Positions 33,231 to 42,560 are shown, counted from the first letter of the stretch. The stretch: DNA of 64,000 nucleotides from Thermatribacter sp048814795 (GCA_048814795.1 CP184673.1:496001-560000); one strand, 5' to 3'. The notes: generated by a model from the sequence alone, not told the origin. A program made the numbers and translations.

Positions 33231-34806
33231 CGTAAGCATTTTGCTCGACTACTACGAGAACGACCGAAGAAAGCAATATCCGGAATCTGTGAAAGCTTTC
33301 GACTACCTCAAGTGCAGGGATTTTGCTTACGTTTCTGCTTCCACAATAGCTGATTTCGAATTACTCAAGTACGGCTACCTTTCGAGGGTCTATCCGAACA
33401 AGAGCAAAAAGCAGAAGCTAAAAATTGTCCATAACTTCGTTGCTGAAATCCTGTCCTGCTTTAAAATCGCCAAAACTCCCTCCTACGTTACCATGGATTT
33501 TGATGATATCAGAGGTTCTTTAGTTCTTGCTTCGGCCCGGGCCGTAGACGCAGTGGTTTTGACGAGGGATGGGAAGCTTTTGGAAAAACATCCAGAGAGC
33601 ACCATCCATCCTCTTGACTTCCTTGAGAGTGTAGAAAATGAACAAAACAAACGTATTCCTATGCTTGACCTCACAAGAGAAACCTTTGCCATCTACCCTG
33701 AGATAGAGGCAAAAGTCGATGGAGTCATGATCAAATCGAACTTCATCCTGGGGGAAGAAGTGGCACAGCTTGAAGAGAAAATCGCAGGTTACGTGGGAAC
33801 AAAGTATGCCATAGGTGTTTCCTCGGGAACTGATGCCCTGGTTTTGTCTCTCAGGGCTTTGGCTATACAGAGAAAGCAAGAAGAGTACTGGGACAGAGAT
33901 GATCTTATCATCACTACTCCTTTTACTTTCACCGCTACCGGGGATGCTATTCTTCGGGCAGGGGCAACGCCCCTTTTTGTAGACGTGGATAGAGACACCT
34001 ATACTCTGAATCCAGAACTCCTCAGAGAAGCCATAAAGAAGTATGGAAAAAGGGTAAAAGGAGTTGTGCCGGTGCATCTTTACGGCCAACCATGCAATAT
34101 GGATGAGATACTGGCCGTTGCTCGAGAGAACGGGCTCTTTGTGGTCGAAGACTGTGCTCAGAGTTTCGGTGCCCGGTGGAACGGGAGGCAAACAGGTTCT
34201 TTCGGAGACACAGGGTGTTTCAGCTTTTTCCCTTCGAAGAATCTGGGTTGTTTTGGTGATGGAGGAGCAGTGACTACCAGCGATGAGGAGCTGGCAGGAC
34301 TGGTGCGGATGCTCCTTAAGCATGGCGGAAAAGACAAATACAATGTTGAACACATAGGCTATAATGCAAGATTAGACACCCTCCAGGCGGCAATCCTTCT
34401 TGCTAAAATGGAACACATTGGTGAGCTGACCGAAAGAAGGAAAAAGATAGCCAAGATCTACGACGTCAGCTTACAAACCACAGGGTGGATAAAAGTTCCT
34501 GTTGTCCAGGAGAAAGCTTACCACGTGTACCACCAGTACACCATAAGAGTGCCCGGGGAAAAACGAGACGCTCTGCGGCATACGCTCAAAAATAAAGGAA
34601 TCGACACCATGGTTTACTACCCCGTGCCTTTGCACAAAATGAGGGTATTTGAGAAAAGATGTGCAGTGTATGGTTCTTTGGAAGAATCGGAAAGAGCTTC
34701 CCAGGAGGTCTTGAGCCTTCCCATTGAACCCCTGATGGATGAAGAAGATGTTTCGAAGGTTATAGAAGCTATACAGGAGTTCCAGGATGCGCAATTTAAC
34801 GGTTAG
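33211..34806 (+). CDS. PIN-domain toxin fused in frame to a WbpE-like DegT/DnrJ aminotransferase
   Basis: One uninterrupted frame of 531 residues. Residues 1-145 are a PIN domain (NVLVDVSILLDYYEND at the start; acidic residues in ADFELLKYG; VDAVVLTRDGKLLEK near residue 120). Residues 150-531 are a PLP-dependent sugar aminotransferase of the DegT/DnrJ/EryC1/ArnB type: SSGTDALVLSLRAL, EDCAQSFGARW, and the PLP-lysine in FSFFPSKNLGCFGDGG. WbpE transaminates the 3-keto sugar to the 3-amino sugar. The only internal in-frame ATG at the join (33661) lacks a ribosome binding site. Either a true bifunctional protein is made or the aminotransferase starts inefficiently there. Confidence 0.82.
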   Translation: MRNVLVDVSILLDYYENDRRKQYPESVKAFDYLKCRDFAYVSASTIADFELLKYGYLSRVYPNKSKKQKLKIVHNFVAEILSCFKIAKTPSYVTMDFDDIRGSLVLASARAVDAVVLTRDGKLLEKHPESTIHPLDFLESVENEQNKRIPMLDLTRETFAIYPEIEAKVDGVMIKSNFILGEEVAQLEEKIAGYVGTKYAIGVSSGTDALVLSLRALAIQRKQEEYWDRDDLIITTPFTFTATGDAILRAGATPLFVDVDRDTYTLNPELLREAIKKYGKRVKGVVPVHLYGQPCNMDEILAVARENGLFVVEDCAQSFGARWNGRQTGSFGDTGCFSFFPSKNLGCFGDGGAVTTSDEELAGLVRMLLKHGGKDKYNVEHIGYNARLDTLQAAILLAKMEHIGELTERRKKIAKIYDVSLQTTGWIKVPVVQEKAYHVYHQYTIRVPGEKRDALRHTLKNKGIDTMVYYPVPLHKMRVFEKRCAVYGSLEESERASQEVLSLPIEPLMDEEDVSKVIEAIQEFQDAQFNG

Positions 34807-35083
34807 AGTTATCCGGGTGAAAGGATTCTGCCCCGTATACCGGGAGGGAGATACCTTCACAATTCTTGAAGGATATAAACTTGAGGCCGAAAAAATTATC
34901 TGCATGCATTCTTTGGCTTCTCTTCTCCCCTACTATGTTGCGCTCAGCCACGGTGTGAGTCCGAAGGGTCTGGGGTTGTCACAACAGGACGAAAACACGG
35001 CCTACGTTCAGTGCCTTGACCCCTGTGACTACACAAACGGGGGAACGGTGGTATTCTCTATCGAGATCGGAGGGTGTTCATGA
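34787..35083 (+). CDS. TIGR04076-family small protein
   Basis: A 98-residue protein resembling the TIGR04076 family: KGFCPVYREGDTF near residue 11 and ICMHSLASLLPYYVALSHG near residue 38, with cysteines that could bind metal. The function of the family is unknown to me. It overlaps the aminotransferase by 20 bases and the epimerase by 4, so it is part of the same translation unit, an unusual guest in a sugar-nucleotide operon. Confidence 0.7.
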   Translation: MRNLTVRVIRVKGFCPVYREGDTFTILEGYKLEAEKIICMHSLASLLPYYVALSHGVSPKGLGLSQQDENTAYVQCLDPCDYTNGGTVVFSIEIGGCS

Positions 35084-36180
35084 AGCTCGCCAACATCGTT
35101 GGTGCAAGACCACAGTTTATTAAGGTTGCACCGGTTCTAAAGGCAATCGACGAGTACAGGAACTCTAATCCCTGCCGTGCGGTGAATGACATTCTCATCC
35201 ACACCGGCCAGCACTACGATTACGCAATGTCACAGGTCTTTTTTGACGAGCTTGGCCTCAAAGCCCCCGATTACCACCTCGGCGTGGGCTCCGGGTCCCA
35301 TGGCTATCAAACAGGGGAAATGCTCAAGAGAATTGAAGAAGTGCTTTTAAAAGAGCAGCCTGATTTTGTGATGGTTTACGGCGACACGAACAGCACCTTA
35401 GCCGGCGCCCTTGCCGCGGCTAAGCTGCATATCCCGGTAGCCCACGTAGAAGCGGGGCTGAGAAGCTTTAACCGAAAGATGCCCGAGGAGATCAACCGGG
35501 TGCTCACCGACCACGTTTCAGATTTTCTTTTTTGTCCAACCCAAACGGCTGTGGAAAACTTGCACCGAGAGGGAATTCAAAAAGGTGTGCATCTTGTAGG
35601 CGATGTGATGTATGACGCCGTGCTTTTGTATCTGGATCTTGCTGAGAAAAAGTCGCAAATAATGGAACGGCTGGGATTGAACCCGAAATCCTACGCTCTG
35701 GCTACGGTTCATCGAGCAGAAAATACGGATCATCCAGAACGCCTGCAGGCAATTGTGGAAGGCTTAGAGCGCGTTGTGAGGGAAGGCTTTCCTGTAATTC
35801 TTCCCCTTCATCCTCGCACGCGGAAGCAGTTAAACTCTCTGGGTATTCATCCGAAAGAGGTGCAGGTGGTTGATCCTGTTTCTTATCTGGACATGCTTGT
35901 CTTGGAAAAGAATGCCCGAGTGATTCTCACCGACTCTGGCGGGGTGCAGAAGGAAGCCTTCTTCTTCCGGGTTCCCTGTGTGACCCTGCGGGAGGAAACA
36001 GAGTGGGTAGAGACAGTGGAAGCGGGGTGGAATACTTTGGTAGGCTGTGACCCGGAACGAATCGTTCAGGCAGCAATGGAAGCCCGGCCGGGAATAGACT
36101 CGGCTTGGCCCTATGGGGATGGAAGGGCTGGGGAGCGGATAATTAGCCTTCTGAATGTGATGAGGGAAGTATTGAGATGA
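35080..36180 (+). CDS. wbpI: Non-hydrolysing UDP-GlcNAc-type 2-epimerase, WbpI/WecB-like
   Basis: A 366-residue epimerase: NIVGARPQFIKVAPVLKA at the N-terminus, HTGQHYDYAMS near residue 40, VYGDTNSTLAGALAA near residue 105 and the DSGGVQKEAFF UDP-binding motif near residue 285. In this operon it would convert the UDP-2,3-diacetamido-glucuronic acid to the mannuronic form, the last step of the Wbp pathway; a WecB role on UDP-GlcNAc is the alternative. The ATG at 35080 has GGAGGG about five bases upstream. Confidence 0.88.
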   Translation: MKLANIVGARPQFIKVAPVLKAIDEYRNSNPCRAVNDILIHTGQHYDYAMSQVFFDELGLKAPDYHLGVGSGSHGYQTGEMLKRIEEVLLKEQPDFVMVYGDTNSTLAGALAAAKLHIPVAHVEAGLRSFNRKMPEEINRVLTDHVSDFLFCPTQTAVENLHREGIQKGVHLVGDVMYDAVLLYLDLAEKKSQIMERLGLNPKSYALATVHRAENTDHPERLQAIVEGLERVVREGFPVILPLHPRTRKQLNSLGIHPKEVQVVDPVSYLDMLVLEKNARVILTDSGGVQKEAFFFRVPCVTLREETEWVETVEAGWNTLVGCDPERIVQAAMEARPGIDSAWPYGDGRAGERIISLLNVMREVLR

Positions 36181-37382
36181 GCGAGCGTGTGTATAAAAAG
36201 CCTGGAGAAACAGACGACAAAAGACTTAAAATCCTGCACATTGCTGGATGGTACCCTTCCAAGAAGAATCCAGTGGCTGGGGTTTTTGTGCGGGAGCACG
36301 TAAAAGCGACTGCTCTTTACAACGATGTGGTCGTGCTCTATGGTGAAGGAATTGGTGGAGGATTTCGGGGTCTCATGCAGTTTGAGGATAACGTCGAAGA
36401 CGGAATCCGGACAATCCGTTTCCGCTACAAGAAATCTCCTATTCCCAAGACTTCTTATTTCATCTACCTTTGGGCCATGTTTCGGATCTTTCGTAAGCTT
36501 GTAAGGGAAGGGTTTCGGCCCGACGTTATTCATGCCCATGTCTATTCGGCAGGCGTCCCAGCGGTGCTTATAGGAAAACTTTATAGACTTCCGGTGATTG
36601 TAACAGAGCATTTCACTGGCTTTCCGCGCGGGTTGGTTCGGGGGATTGAGAAGTTGAAGGCTAAATTCGCCTTTGAGCAAGCAGATCTTGTATGTCCGGT
36701 GAGCGAGGATTTAAAGAGACACATTGAATCCTACGGGATTCGGGCACGATTTCATGTTATTCCTAATGTCGTGGATGCCTCGCTCTTCTATCCTGCCGAG
36801 AATAAAGACCGTGCACAAGAAGGCAACAAGAAGCGTTTGCTACTTGTAGCTCTCCTCGATCCCAAAAAGGGTGTTCTATATTTGCTTGAGGCTTTGGCCC
36901 GTCTCAAGGAGAAGCGAGATGACTTTGTTCTCGACATCGTCGGCGATGGGCCAAACCGGGCTGAGTATGAAGAGTTGAGCCATAAACTCGGATTACGGGA
37001 TATTGTCCGTTTTCATGGTTTGAAGACCAAACAGGAAGTTGTGGAGTTCATGAGGAAAGCCGACATCTTTGTGTTACCCAGTGAATGGGAAAACCTGCCA
37101 TGTGTAATTATTGAGGCTATGGCGTCTGGGTTGCCGGTTGTGGCTACTAAAGTAGGGGGTATTCCTGAGATTATTAGTGGAAAGATAGGACTTTTAGTCC
37201 CTCCTAGGGATACAGAAGCATTGGCTAGAGCCGTTGACTACATGCTGGATCACTATCAGGATTATTCTACCGAGGAGCTTTTTAAATATGCCCGCGGGCG
37301 ATTCAGTTATGAAGCTATAGGCAAGCAACTCAGCGAAATCTATGAGGCAGTGATAGATGATGAAAAAGAAAGATTTGGATAA
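36177..37382 (+). CDS. Glycosyltransferase family 4
   Basis: A 401-residue GT-B enzyme. The N-terminal domain has ILHIAGWYPSKKNPVAGVFVREH; the C-terminal GT4 domain has LLDPKKGVLYLLEALARL and the donor-binding E-x7-E region (PSEWENLPCVIIEAMASGLPVVATKVGG). It overlaps the epimerase stop by four bases. Acceptor and donor sugars cannot be read from sequence; it may add the mannuronic acid derivative made by the preceding genes. Confidence 0.87.
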   Translation: MSERVYKKPGETDDKRLKILHIAGWYPSKKNPVAGVFVREHVKATALYNDVVVLYGEGIGGGFRGLMQFEDNVEDGIRTIRFRYKKSPIPKTSYFIYLWAMFRIFRKLVREGFRPDVIHAHVYSAGVPAVLIGKLYRLPVIVTEHFTGFPRGLVRGIEKLKAKFAFEQADLVCPVSEDLKRHIESYGIRARFHVIPNVVDASLFYPAENKDRAQEGNKKRLLLVALLDPKKGVLYLLEALARLKEKRDDFVLDIVGDGPNRAEYEELSHKLGLRDIVRFHGLKTKQEVVEFMRKADIFVLPSEWENLPCVIIEAMASGLPVVATKVGGIPEIISGKIGLLVPPRDTEALARAVDYMLDHYQDYSTEELFKYARGRFSYEAIGKQLSEIYEAVIDDEKERFG

Positions 37383-38205
37383 TCCCCATTTAATAAGGTT
37401 ACCCAAAGATATCGAAATTGTTATTGGGAGAACGGCTTACGTCCTGGAAATATGCCGAAATAAGAGAGTTTTGCATTTAGGCTGCGTTGATGAAGGTTTA
37501 ACCAAAGAAAGGCTTGAAGCGGGAACTTTGTTGCATATGCAGTTGTTATCAGTCGCAAAGGAAGTCCATGGGGTAGATGTGAGCGAAGAAGGTTTGAACT
37601 TACTTCGGCAGGCAGGAATCCCTAATCTTATTTTAGGGAATGTGGAACAGCTAGATCAAATACCAGAACTACGAGGAGAAAAATTCGATGTTATATTAGC
37701 TACAGAGATCATTGAACACCTAAATAATCCTGGTTCATTCCTTCAATCAGCTAAGCATTTCTTTCATGAGAATAGCATAATGGTTATCACAACGCCGAAC
37801 GCATATCGCATTACAGGGTTCGGATACAGATTAAAAGGTTTAGAATTTGTTCATCCAGACCATAATTACTGGTTCTCTTGGAGCACGTTAGCGTCATTAC
37901 TTTCGAAAAATGGCTATCAGATCATAGATGTCCGGCTGTACAGCTTTATAGACTACAAGCGTCCTTTGATCCGAAGTTTGGTAAGGAGAACAGTTAAAAA
38001 GAAGTCTTCACGACCAGCGACTAATAAAAAAGCGGGTTGCGCCCCGGCGACTTCTTTTCTAAGCAGGAGAAAGATCATACGTGGTATTGGATCAGTCGTT
38101 CAAATATTGGGCCGGCGATTGCTGTATAAATTGAATCCTTTTTTTGCCGATGGCCTGATTTTTGTCGTTAAGCCAGTGGCCGGTTTGAAGGATATGGAGA
38201 GATAA
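37357..38205 (+). CDS. SAM-dependent methyltransferase of the polysaccharide locus
   Basis: A 282-residue protein with a class I methyltransferase core: VLHLGCVDEG near residue 39 (motif I, slightly divergent), VHGVDVSEEGL near residue 70 and FDVILATEIIEHLNNPG near residue 110. The C-terminal 80 residues are basic. It probably methylates a sugar or the chain end. It overlaps the upstream glycosyltransferase by 26 bases. Confidence 0.78.
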   Translation: MMKKKDLDNPHLIRLPKDIEIVIGRTAYVLEICRNKRVLHLGCVDEGLTKERLEAGTLLHMQLLSVAKEVHGVDVSEEGLNLLRQAGIPNLILGNVEQLDQIPELRGEKFDVILATEIIEHLNNPGSFLQSAKHFFHENSIMVITTPNAYRITGFGYRLKGLEFVHPDHNYWFSWSTLASLLSKNGYQIIDVRLYSFIDYKRPLIRSLVRRTVKKKSSRPATNKKAGCAPATSFLSRRKIIRGIGSVVQILGRRLLYKLNPFFADGLIFVVKPVAGLKDMER

Positions 38206-38207
38206 TT

Positions 38208-39578
38208 TTGGGCATGTTCACTAAAAACGCGGCCATTACCTTTACTGCGGGGGTCCTAAGCCTTATCCTCGGGCTTGTCACCTCCGTCATTCTCGCCAGG
38301 GTGCTGGGCCCTGAAGGAAGGGGCATCTATGCGCTTGCCGTCCTTTTGCCCTCTCTTATTGTGACTTTTGGCAACCTGGGGATTGGGCCTGCAACGGTCT
38401 ATTACGTAGCCCGCGGCGAGTTTCGGCGTCAGGAGATCTTGGGGAACAATATCCTGCTTAGCGCAGGCATTGACGGTTTAGGTGTCCTCGCGGGGTTGGC
38501 CGTGGTCCTCTTCTTTCGGGAAACCGTGTTTCCCGGCGTTGCCCCTGGCTATCTCCTCCTCGCTCTACTCCTTGTGCCTGTTGAGGTCTTCTTTTCCTTC
38601 GTCCGTTATGTGCTTCTTGGCGCCCAGCGCATCAAAGAGTTCAACTATGTCCAGATCGCGCGCTCGGTTCTCTTCCTTGGTTTTATAGTTCTTGCCTTGT
38701 TGGAGTTACGGGCTGGGGTGACCGGAGCCATACTCGCCGGATTGCTTTCCTGGTTGGTGGTGGATGTCCTGGTGTTCCGTTTCGCCAGGCGGGTTGCTGG
38801 AGGAATCGACCTCAAGCCCAACAAAACCTACATCAAGCAGGCGACAATATACGGATTGCAGGCACATATTTCGAACATCCTGGGGTTCCTTAACTACCGG
38901 GTGGACATGTTCCTCGTCAACGGGTTTCTGGGACCCGCTGCGGTAGGGCTGTATGCCGTGGGAGTGGGGCTGGTGGAGAAGCTTTGGATGGTCTCACAGG
39001 CTGCAAGCACGGTTCTCTTTCCGCGTGTGGCGGCGGAAAATGAGGAACAGAGGCGGAAGGAATTCACTCCCTTAGTAGCCCGCACTGTGCTTTGGACTAC
39101 TGCCCTGGGGGCTCTGGTTTTGGCCCTTCTCAGCCGCTGGATTGTGCTTGTGCTTTATTCTGAGGCCTTCCTGCCGGCGGTTGGTGCATTGCAGGCATTA
39201 CTTGTGGGTGTTATAGCGCTCAGCGCAGGCCGGGTGCTGGCCAACGATATCTCTGGGCGAGGTTTTCCGGGATTGAATATTTGCACAAGCCTTGTCGCCG
39301 TGGCTACCAACATTGCTTTGAACCTCCTTTGGATTCCCCGCTATGGCATTGTAGGCGCGGCCTGGGCTTCCACAGCCTCTTACACTTTGTCATTCCTGAT
39401 GGCTCTTTTCTTCTACTGCCGCCTTTCCGGCAACTCTTGGGCAAAGGTTATACTTCCCCAGCGGAGCGACTGGGCGCTGTACTGGAAGACGGCAACGGCC
39501 TTGGGGCAATGGGTAAGGGCGAAGATGAGAATAGTGCTGAGAAAATACGAACAGACAGATTACCCGAAAGCAAAGTGA
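38208..39578 (+). CDS. Polysaccharide flippase (Wzx/MATE-like, MviN superfamily)
   Basis: A 456-residue integral membrane protein with about 12-14 hydrophobic segments and the typical N-terminal TFTAGVLSLILGLVTSVILARVLGPEGRG signature region of O-antigen/teichoic acid flippases (residues 10-38). It would turn lipid-linked repeat units across the membrane for Wzy-type polymerisation. Start TTG 38208 or ATG 38214. Its last 30 residues (QRSDWALYWKTATALGQWV) recur as a fragment at 40703-40780. The GC content is higher than in neighbours. Confidence 0.86.
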   Translation: MGMFTKNAAITFTAGVLSLILGLVTSVILARVLGPEGRGIYALAVLLPSLIVTFGNLGIGPATVYYVARGEFRRQEILGNNILLSAGIDGLGVLAGLAVVLFFRETVFPGVAPGYLLLALLLVPVEVFFSFVRYVLLGAQRIKEFNYVQIARSVLFLGFIVLALLELRAGVTGAILAGLLSWLVVDVLVFRFARRVAGGIDLKPNKTYIKQATIYGLQAHISNILGFLNYRVDMFLVNGFLGPAAVGLYAVGVGLVEKLWMVSQAASTVLFPRVAAENEEQRRKEFTPLVARTVLWTTALGALVLALLSRWIVLVLYSEAFLPAVGALQALLVGVIALSAGRVLANDISGRGFPGLNICTSLVAVATNIALNLLWIPRYGIVGAAWASTASYTLSFLMALFFYCRLSGNSWAKVILPQRSDWALYWKTATALGQWVRAKMRIVLRKYEQTDYPKAK

Positions 39579-39588
39579 GGTGAAAGAA

Positions 39589-40600
39589 ATGACGCTTAAG
39601 AGAAGGGTCATCTTAATCGTAGGTATTGTTTCTCTGTGTCTATCGCTAATTTTACCCACATATACTGAAGTTTTCATAAGACCAAGAGTTATCATGTTGT
39701 TCAATGCTATCAAGGGTAAAGGTTTCATGCTTGATTCCTCTGTAGAGATGCAAGTGGACGAGAACGGGATCCCGATCACCGTCTATCCTGGCCTTGGGCC
39801 TCAAATTAATCCGGTAAATATCGCTCAACGGGGTTTATCTTATTGGGATGAAGAGCAATACGATCTGTTCCTGAATATTGCTAACTGGTTTTGTGACAAT
39901 GCTGTTGAAACGAATGATTTTGTTGTGTGGCAGTACTGGTTTCCGTGGAAATCTTACGATATGACCCCTCCGTGGGTTTCGGGAATGGCTCAAGGTCTTG
40001 CCGTTGATGTTTTAGGCCGTGCTTATCATTTAACCAGCAAGGGAATATACCTAAACACAGCAAAAAAGCACTGAAAGCATTTCTGGTGCCAATAGAAGAG
40101 GGGGGGTCAGAACCAAAGATTGGTGGTATGAGGAGTATGCTGATATTGGAGGTAAAAATCCTCGAGTTCTCAATGGAATGATCTTCGCCTTGCAAGGCAT
40201 CCATAACTTTTGGGTTATTACAGGCGACACGCAAGCAAAGATGATATTCGACAATGGTCTCAGTAGCCTGAAGAAAAATCTGTCAAAGTATGATGCTCGG
40301 GGCTGGAGTTATTACGATGCTCTGCGGAACATCGCGAGTGAAAGTTATCACCGGATTCACATTCGCCAAATGAAGTGGCTATACGAGGTAACCGGAGATC
40401 CTGTATTTGCTCACTATGCTACTGATTGGGAAGGTGATATTCACTCACCTTTCCGCTTCCTTGCGGCAATATTGATTAGGGGGCCACAAGAGTCGGATAT
40501 CATGGTCTTCTTCTTAAACTTTATTGCAATCTATTTCCTACTTACTTGTAGCATTTCAATCATGAGGATCTTTAGAAAGTTTAAAGGAAAAAAGGATTAA
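39589..40600 (+). pseudogene. D-glucuronyl C5-epimerase-like gene with two -1 frame breaks
   Basis: The two parts together match the membrane-anchored glucuronyl C5-epimerase family, including the C-terminal domain (GWSYYDALRN, SYHRIHIRQMKWLYEVTGD). An N-terminal membrane helix and a C-terminal one are present. The frame breaks at the run of six A followed by G (40062-40068) and at seven G (40100-40106); shifting by -1 at each restores family-like sequence throughout (KALKAFLVPIEEGG, then VRTKDWWYEEYADIGG). Both sites are perfect slippery heptamers in phase. Homopolymer sequencing error, decay or programmed frameshifting all remain possible. Confidence 0.72.
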
Positions 40601-40687
40601 GGGGTGCCAGTATGAATATAGTTATGAGGTCAAGCTGTCTATGGGAGGGTTTTGCTAAAGTTGAAGTACGCGTTTTCGGATATATTT

Positions 40688-40789
40688 CCTTATCAATTTC
40701 CTCAGCAGAGTGACTGGGTGTTATGCTGGAAGATGGTGACATTGCTGAGACAGTGGGTAAACGGTAAGCTACGAGGTGCGCTGAGATGA
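40688..40789 (+). pseudogene. 3' remnant of a second flippase gene
   Basis: A frame reading PQQSDWVLCWKMVTLLRQWV, then a stop, closely parallels the C-terminus of the flippase at 38208-39578 (PQRSDWALYWKTATALGQWV). Nothing of the upstream part remains. It ends overlapping the next gene's start, as a real upstream gene would, so a flippase gene was probably lost by deletion or recombination here. Confidence 0.65.
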
Positions 40790-41229
40790 ATAAGCAAAAG
40801 GTCATCCTGATAATATCTGCCCTTGACTATTGGTCTATGGGCAAAGGTAAGGGCGGTCCTGCCCTGTATAAGACTCTTACTGGATATGCTGAGCGAGGCT
40901 GGAGAGTCTACTTCATCACAGGAAGTCGTACCCAGGGCACTTCTGATAAGCTTCACAAGAATGTTCGAATTATCCGCTTTGATGCGCCTTGGTTGAAGCG
41001 ATTGATGCAGATCAAAAAGATAGGCTTCTTCGCAAGGACCCTGTGGTGGATTTATTTCCAAATTACAGCTTTCCTCAAAGCTCAAAAATTACATTCCAAA
41101 AAAGTCGACGTGGTATATGGATATGAAATCGATGGGGTACCCGTGGTCAAACTGCTCTCAAGGTTTTGGCGAATTCCTGTTGTAGCCTGTTTCCAAGATA
41201 CTAAAACTAATTCAGCCGAAGGGGCGTAG
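40786..41229 (+). pseudogene. Glycosyltransferase family 4, N-terminal fragment
   Basis: A 147-residue frame matching only the N-terminal acceptor domain of a GT4 enzyme (GGPALYKTLTGYAERGWRVYFITG; ends VVACFQDTKTNSAEGA). The donor-binding C-terminal domain is missing; after the stop there is no continuation in any frame before the next gene. Probably inactive. Confidence 0.65.
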
Positions 41230-41285
41230 GCTCATGGTGAGAAAATATTCTCAAGGAAATTCGCTTAAAACAAACGGAGTTGAGA

Positions 41286-42560
41286 ATGATGCGTAAGGTT
41301 CTGCTCATAACTTACTATTTTCCTCCACGTCCGGGAGTTGCATCTTTGAGGCTGAGGGGATTGGCAAAATACCTTCCAGAGTTTGGTTGGGAACCAGTTA
41401 TACTTACGCCGATCCTCCCGGGAGAGCCGGAGACCCGTTTTAGAGTTGTCCAGACACCCTACCCTGGTGACGTTACAGCTAGGTGGAAACGAAGGCTGGG
41501 TTTGGCGGCGGAAAAAGGTTTCCAAGAACAGCTTGGGATTCCTCGTGCTCTCCGCGAAAGCAAGGTTTCCCTTACCGGTAGAATAATACACATTGTTAAA
41601 GCGGTCCTCGTCTACCCTGATGAGCAAAAGGATTGGTATCACTTTGCAGTAAGCGCAGGGGATGACCTACTGAAAAGGGAACATTTCGATGCGATGATCA
41701 GCAGTTCTGGACCTGTTACGTGCCATCGCATCGCTAAGACACTCAAAGAAAAATATAAAATTCCATGGATAGCAGACCTGCGTGATCTGTGGACTCAGAA
41801 TCATTACTATCCCTATGGTACATTACGGCGCCTAATCGAACGTCGTTTAGAGATCAATACCCTAAGCATTGCAGACGTGTTAGTTACCGTTTCCGAGCCT
41901 TTGGCTCAAAAGCTACGAAGTCTGCACCGTGACAAAACAGCGATTGCTATCCCGAACGGATATGATCCAGATGAGGTAGTGAGATCGGCGCAACTGACGA
42001 AAGACTTCACCATTACCTATACTGGATACCTATACGAGGGAAAGCGAGATCCTACACCGCTTCTGCGCGCTATTGCGGAACTTGCCTTGGAGGGGCAGAT
42101 TGACCTCAAGGCTGTAAAGGTCAGGTTTTATGGTGATACCCCTTACTGGCTCGAACAGGAGATCAAGCGATACAAACTTGAAGAAGTGGTAAGCTTGCAT
42201 CCCAAGGTCCCGCGGGATATGGCCTTACAGAAGCAGCGAGAGTCGCAGATTTTGTTGCTTCTGAACTGGGATGACCCCGATGAAGTGGGTGTCTACACAG
42301 GGAAGGTCTTTGAGTACCTGGCAGCTCGAAGGCCAATCCTTGCCATAGGTGGACCGAGAGGGGTGGTGAGTGAATTGCTGGAAAAAACTGGTGCCGGTGT
42401 TCATGTTTCTAATCAGGAAGATGTGAAGCGCACACTTATGAAATTCTATGAACAATTCAAAATATATGGCTGTGTGCTTTATGAAGGTCAAGAAACAGAG
42501 ATTGCAAAGTACAGCCATCTCGAGATGGCTCGGCGTTTTGCAGCAATTTTGGATGCCTGA
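41286..42560 (+). CDS. Glycosyltransferase family 4-like protein
   Basis: A GT-B enzyme of about 424 residues. N-terminal LLITYYFPPRPGVASLRLRGLAKYLPEFGWEPVILTP is typical of WbuB/Fnl-like GT4 members; the C-terminal region has DVLVTVSEPLAQKL, IPNGYDPDE and YLAARRPILAIGGPRG. The ATG at 41286 follows GGAG by six bases. Donor and acceptor unknown. Confidence 0.83.
   Translation: MMRKVLLITYYFPPRPGVASLRLRGLAKYLPEFGWEPVILTPILPGEPETRFRVVQTPYPGDVTARWKRRLGLAAEKGFQEQLGIPRALRESKVSLTGRIIHIVKAVLVYPDEQKDWYHFAVSAGDDLLKREHFDAMISSSGPVTCHRIAKTLKEKYKIPWIADLRDLWTQNHYYPYGTLRRLIERRLEINTLSIADVLVTVSEPLAQKLRSLHRDKTAIAIPNGYDPDEVVRSAQLTKDFTITYTGYLYEGKRDPTPLLRAIAELALEGQIDLKAVKVRFYGDTPYWLEQEIKRYKLEEVVSLHPKVPRDMALQKQRESQILLLLNWDDPDEVGVYTGKVFEYLAARRPILAIGGPRGVVSELLEKTGAGVHVSNQEDVKRTLMKFYEQFKIYGCVLYEGQETEIAKYSHLEMARRFAAILDA

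Noticed and set aside
39589..40600. Two separate genes for the epimerase parts
   Set aside because: Neither part starts with a ribosome binding site at the second position and the restored frame gives one continuous family match; a single broken or frameshifted gene explains it better.
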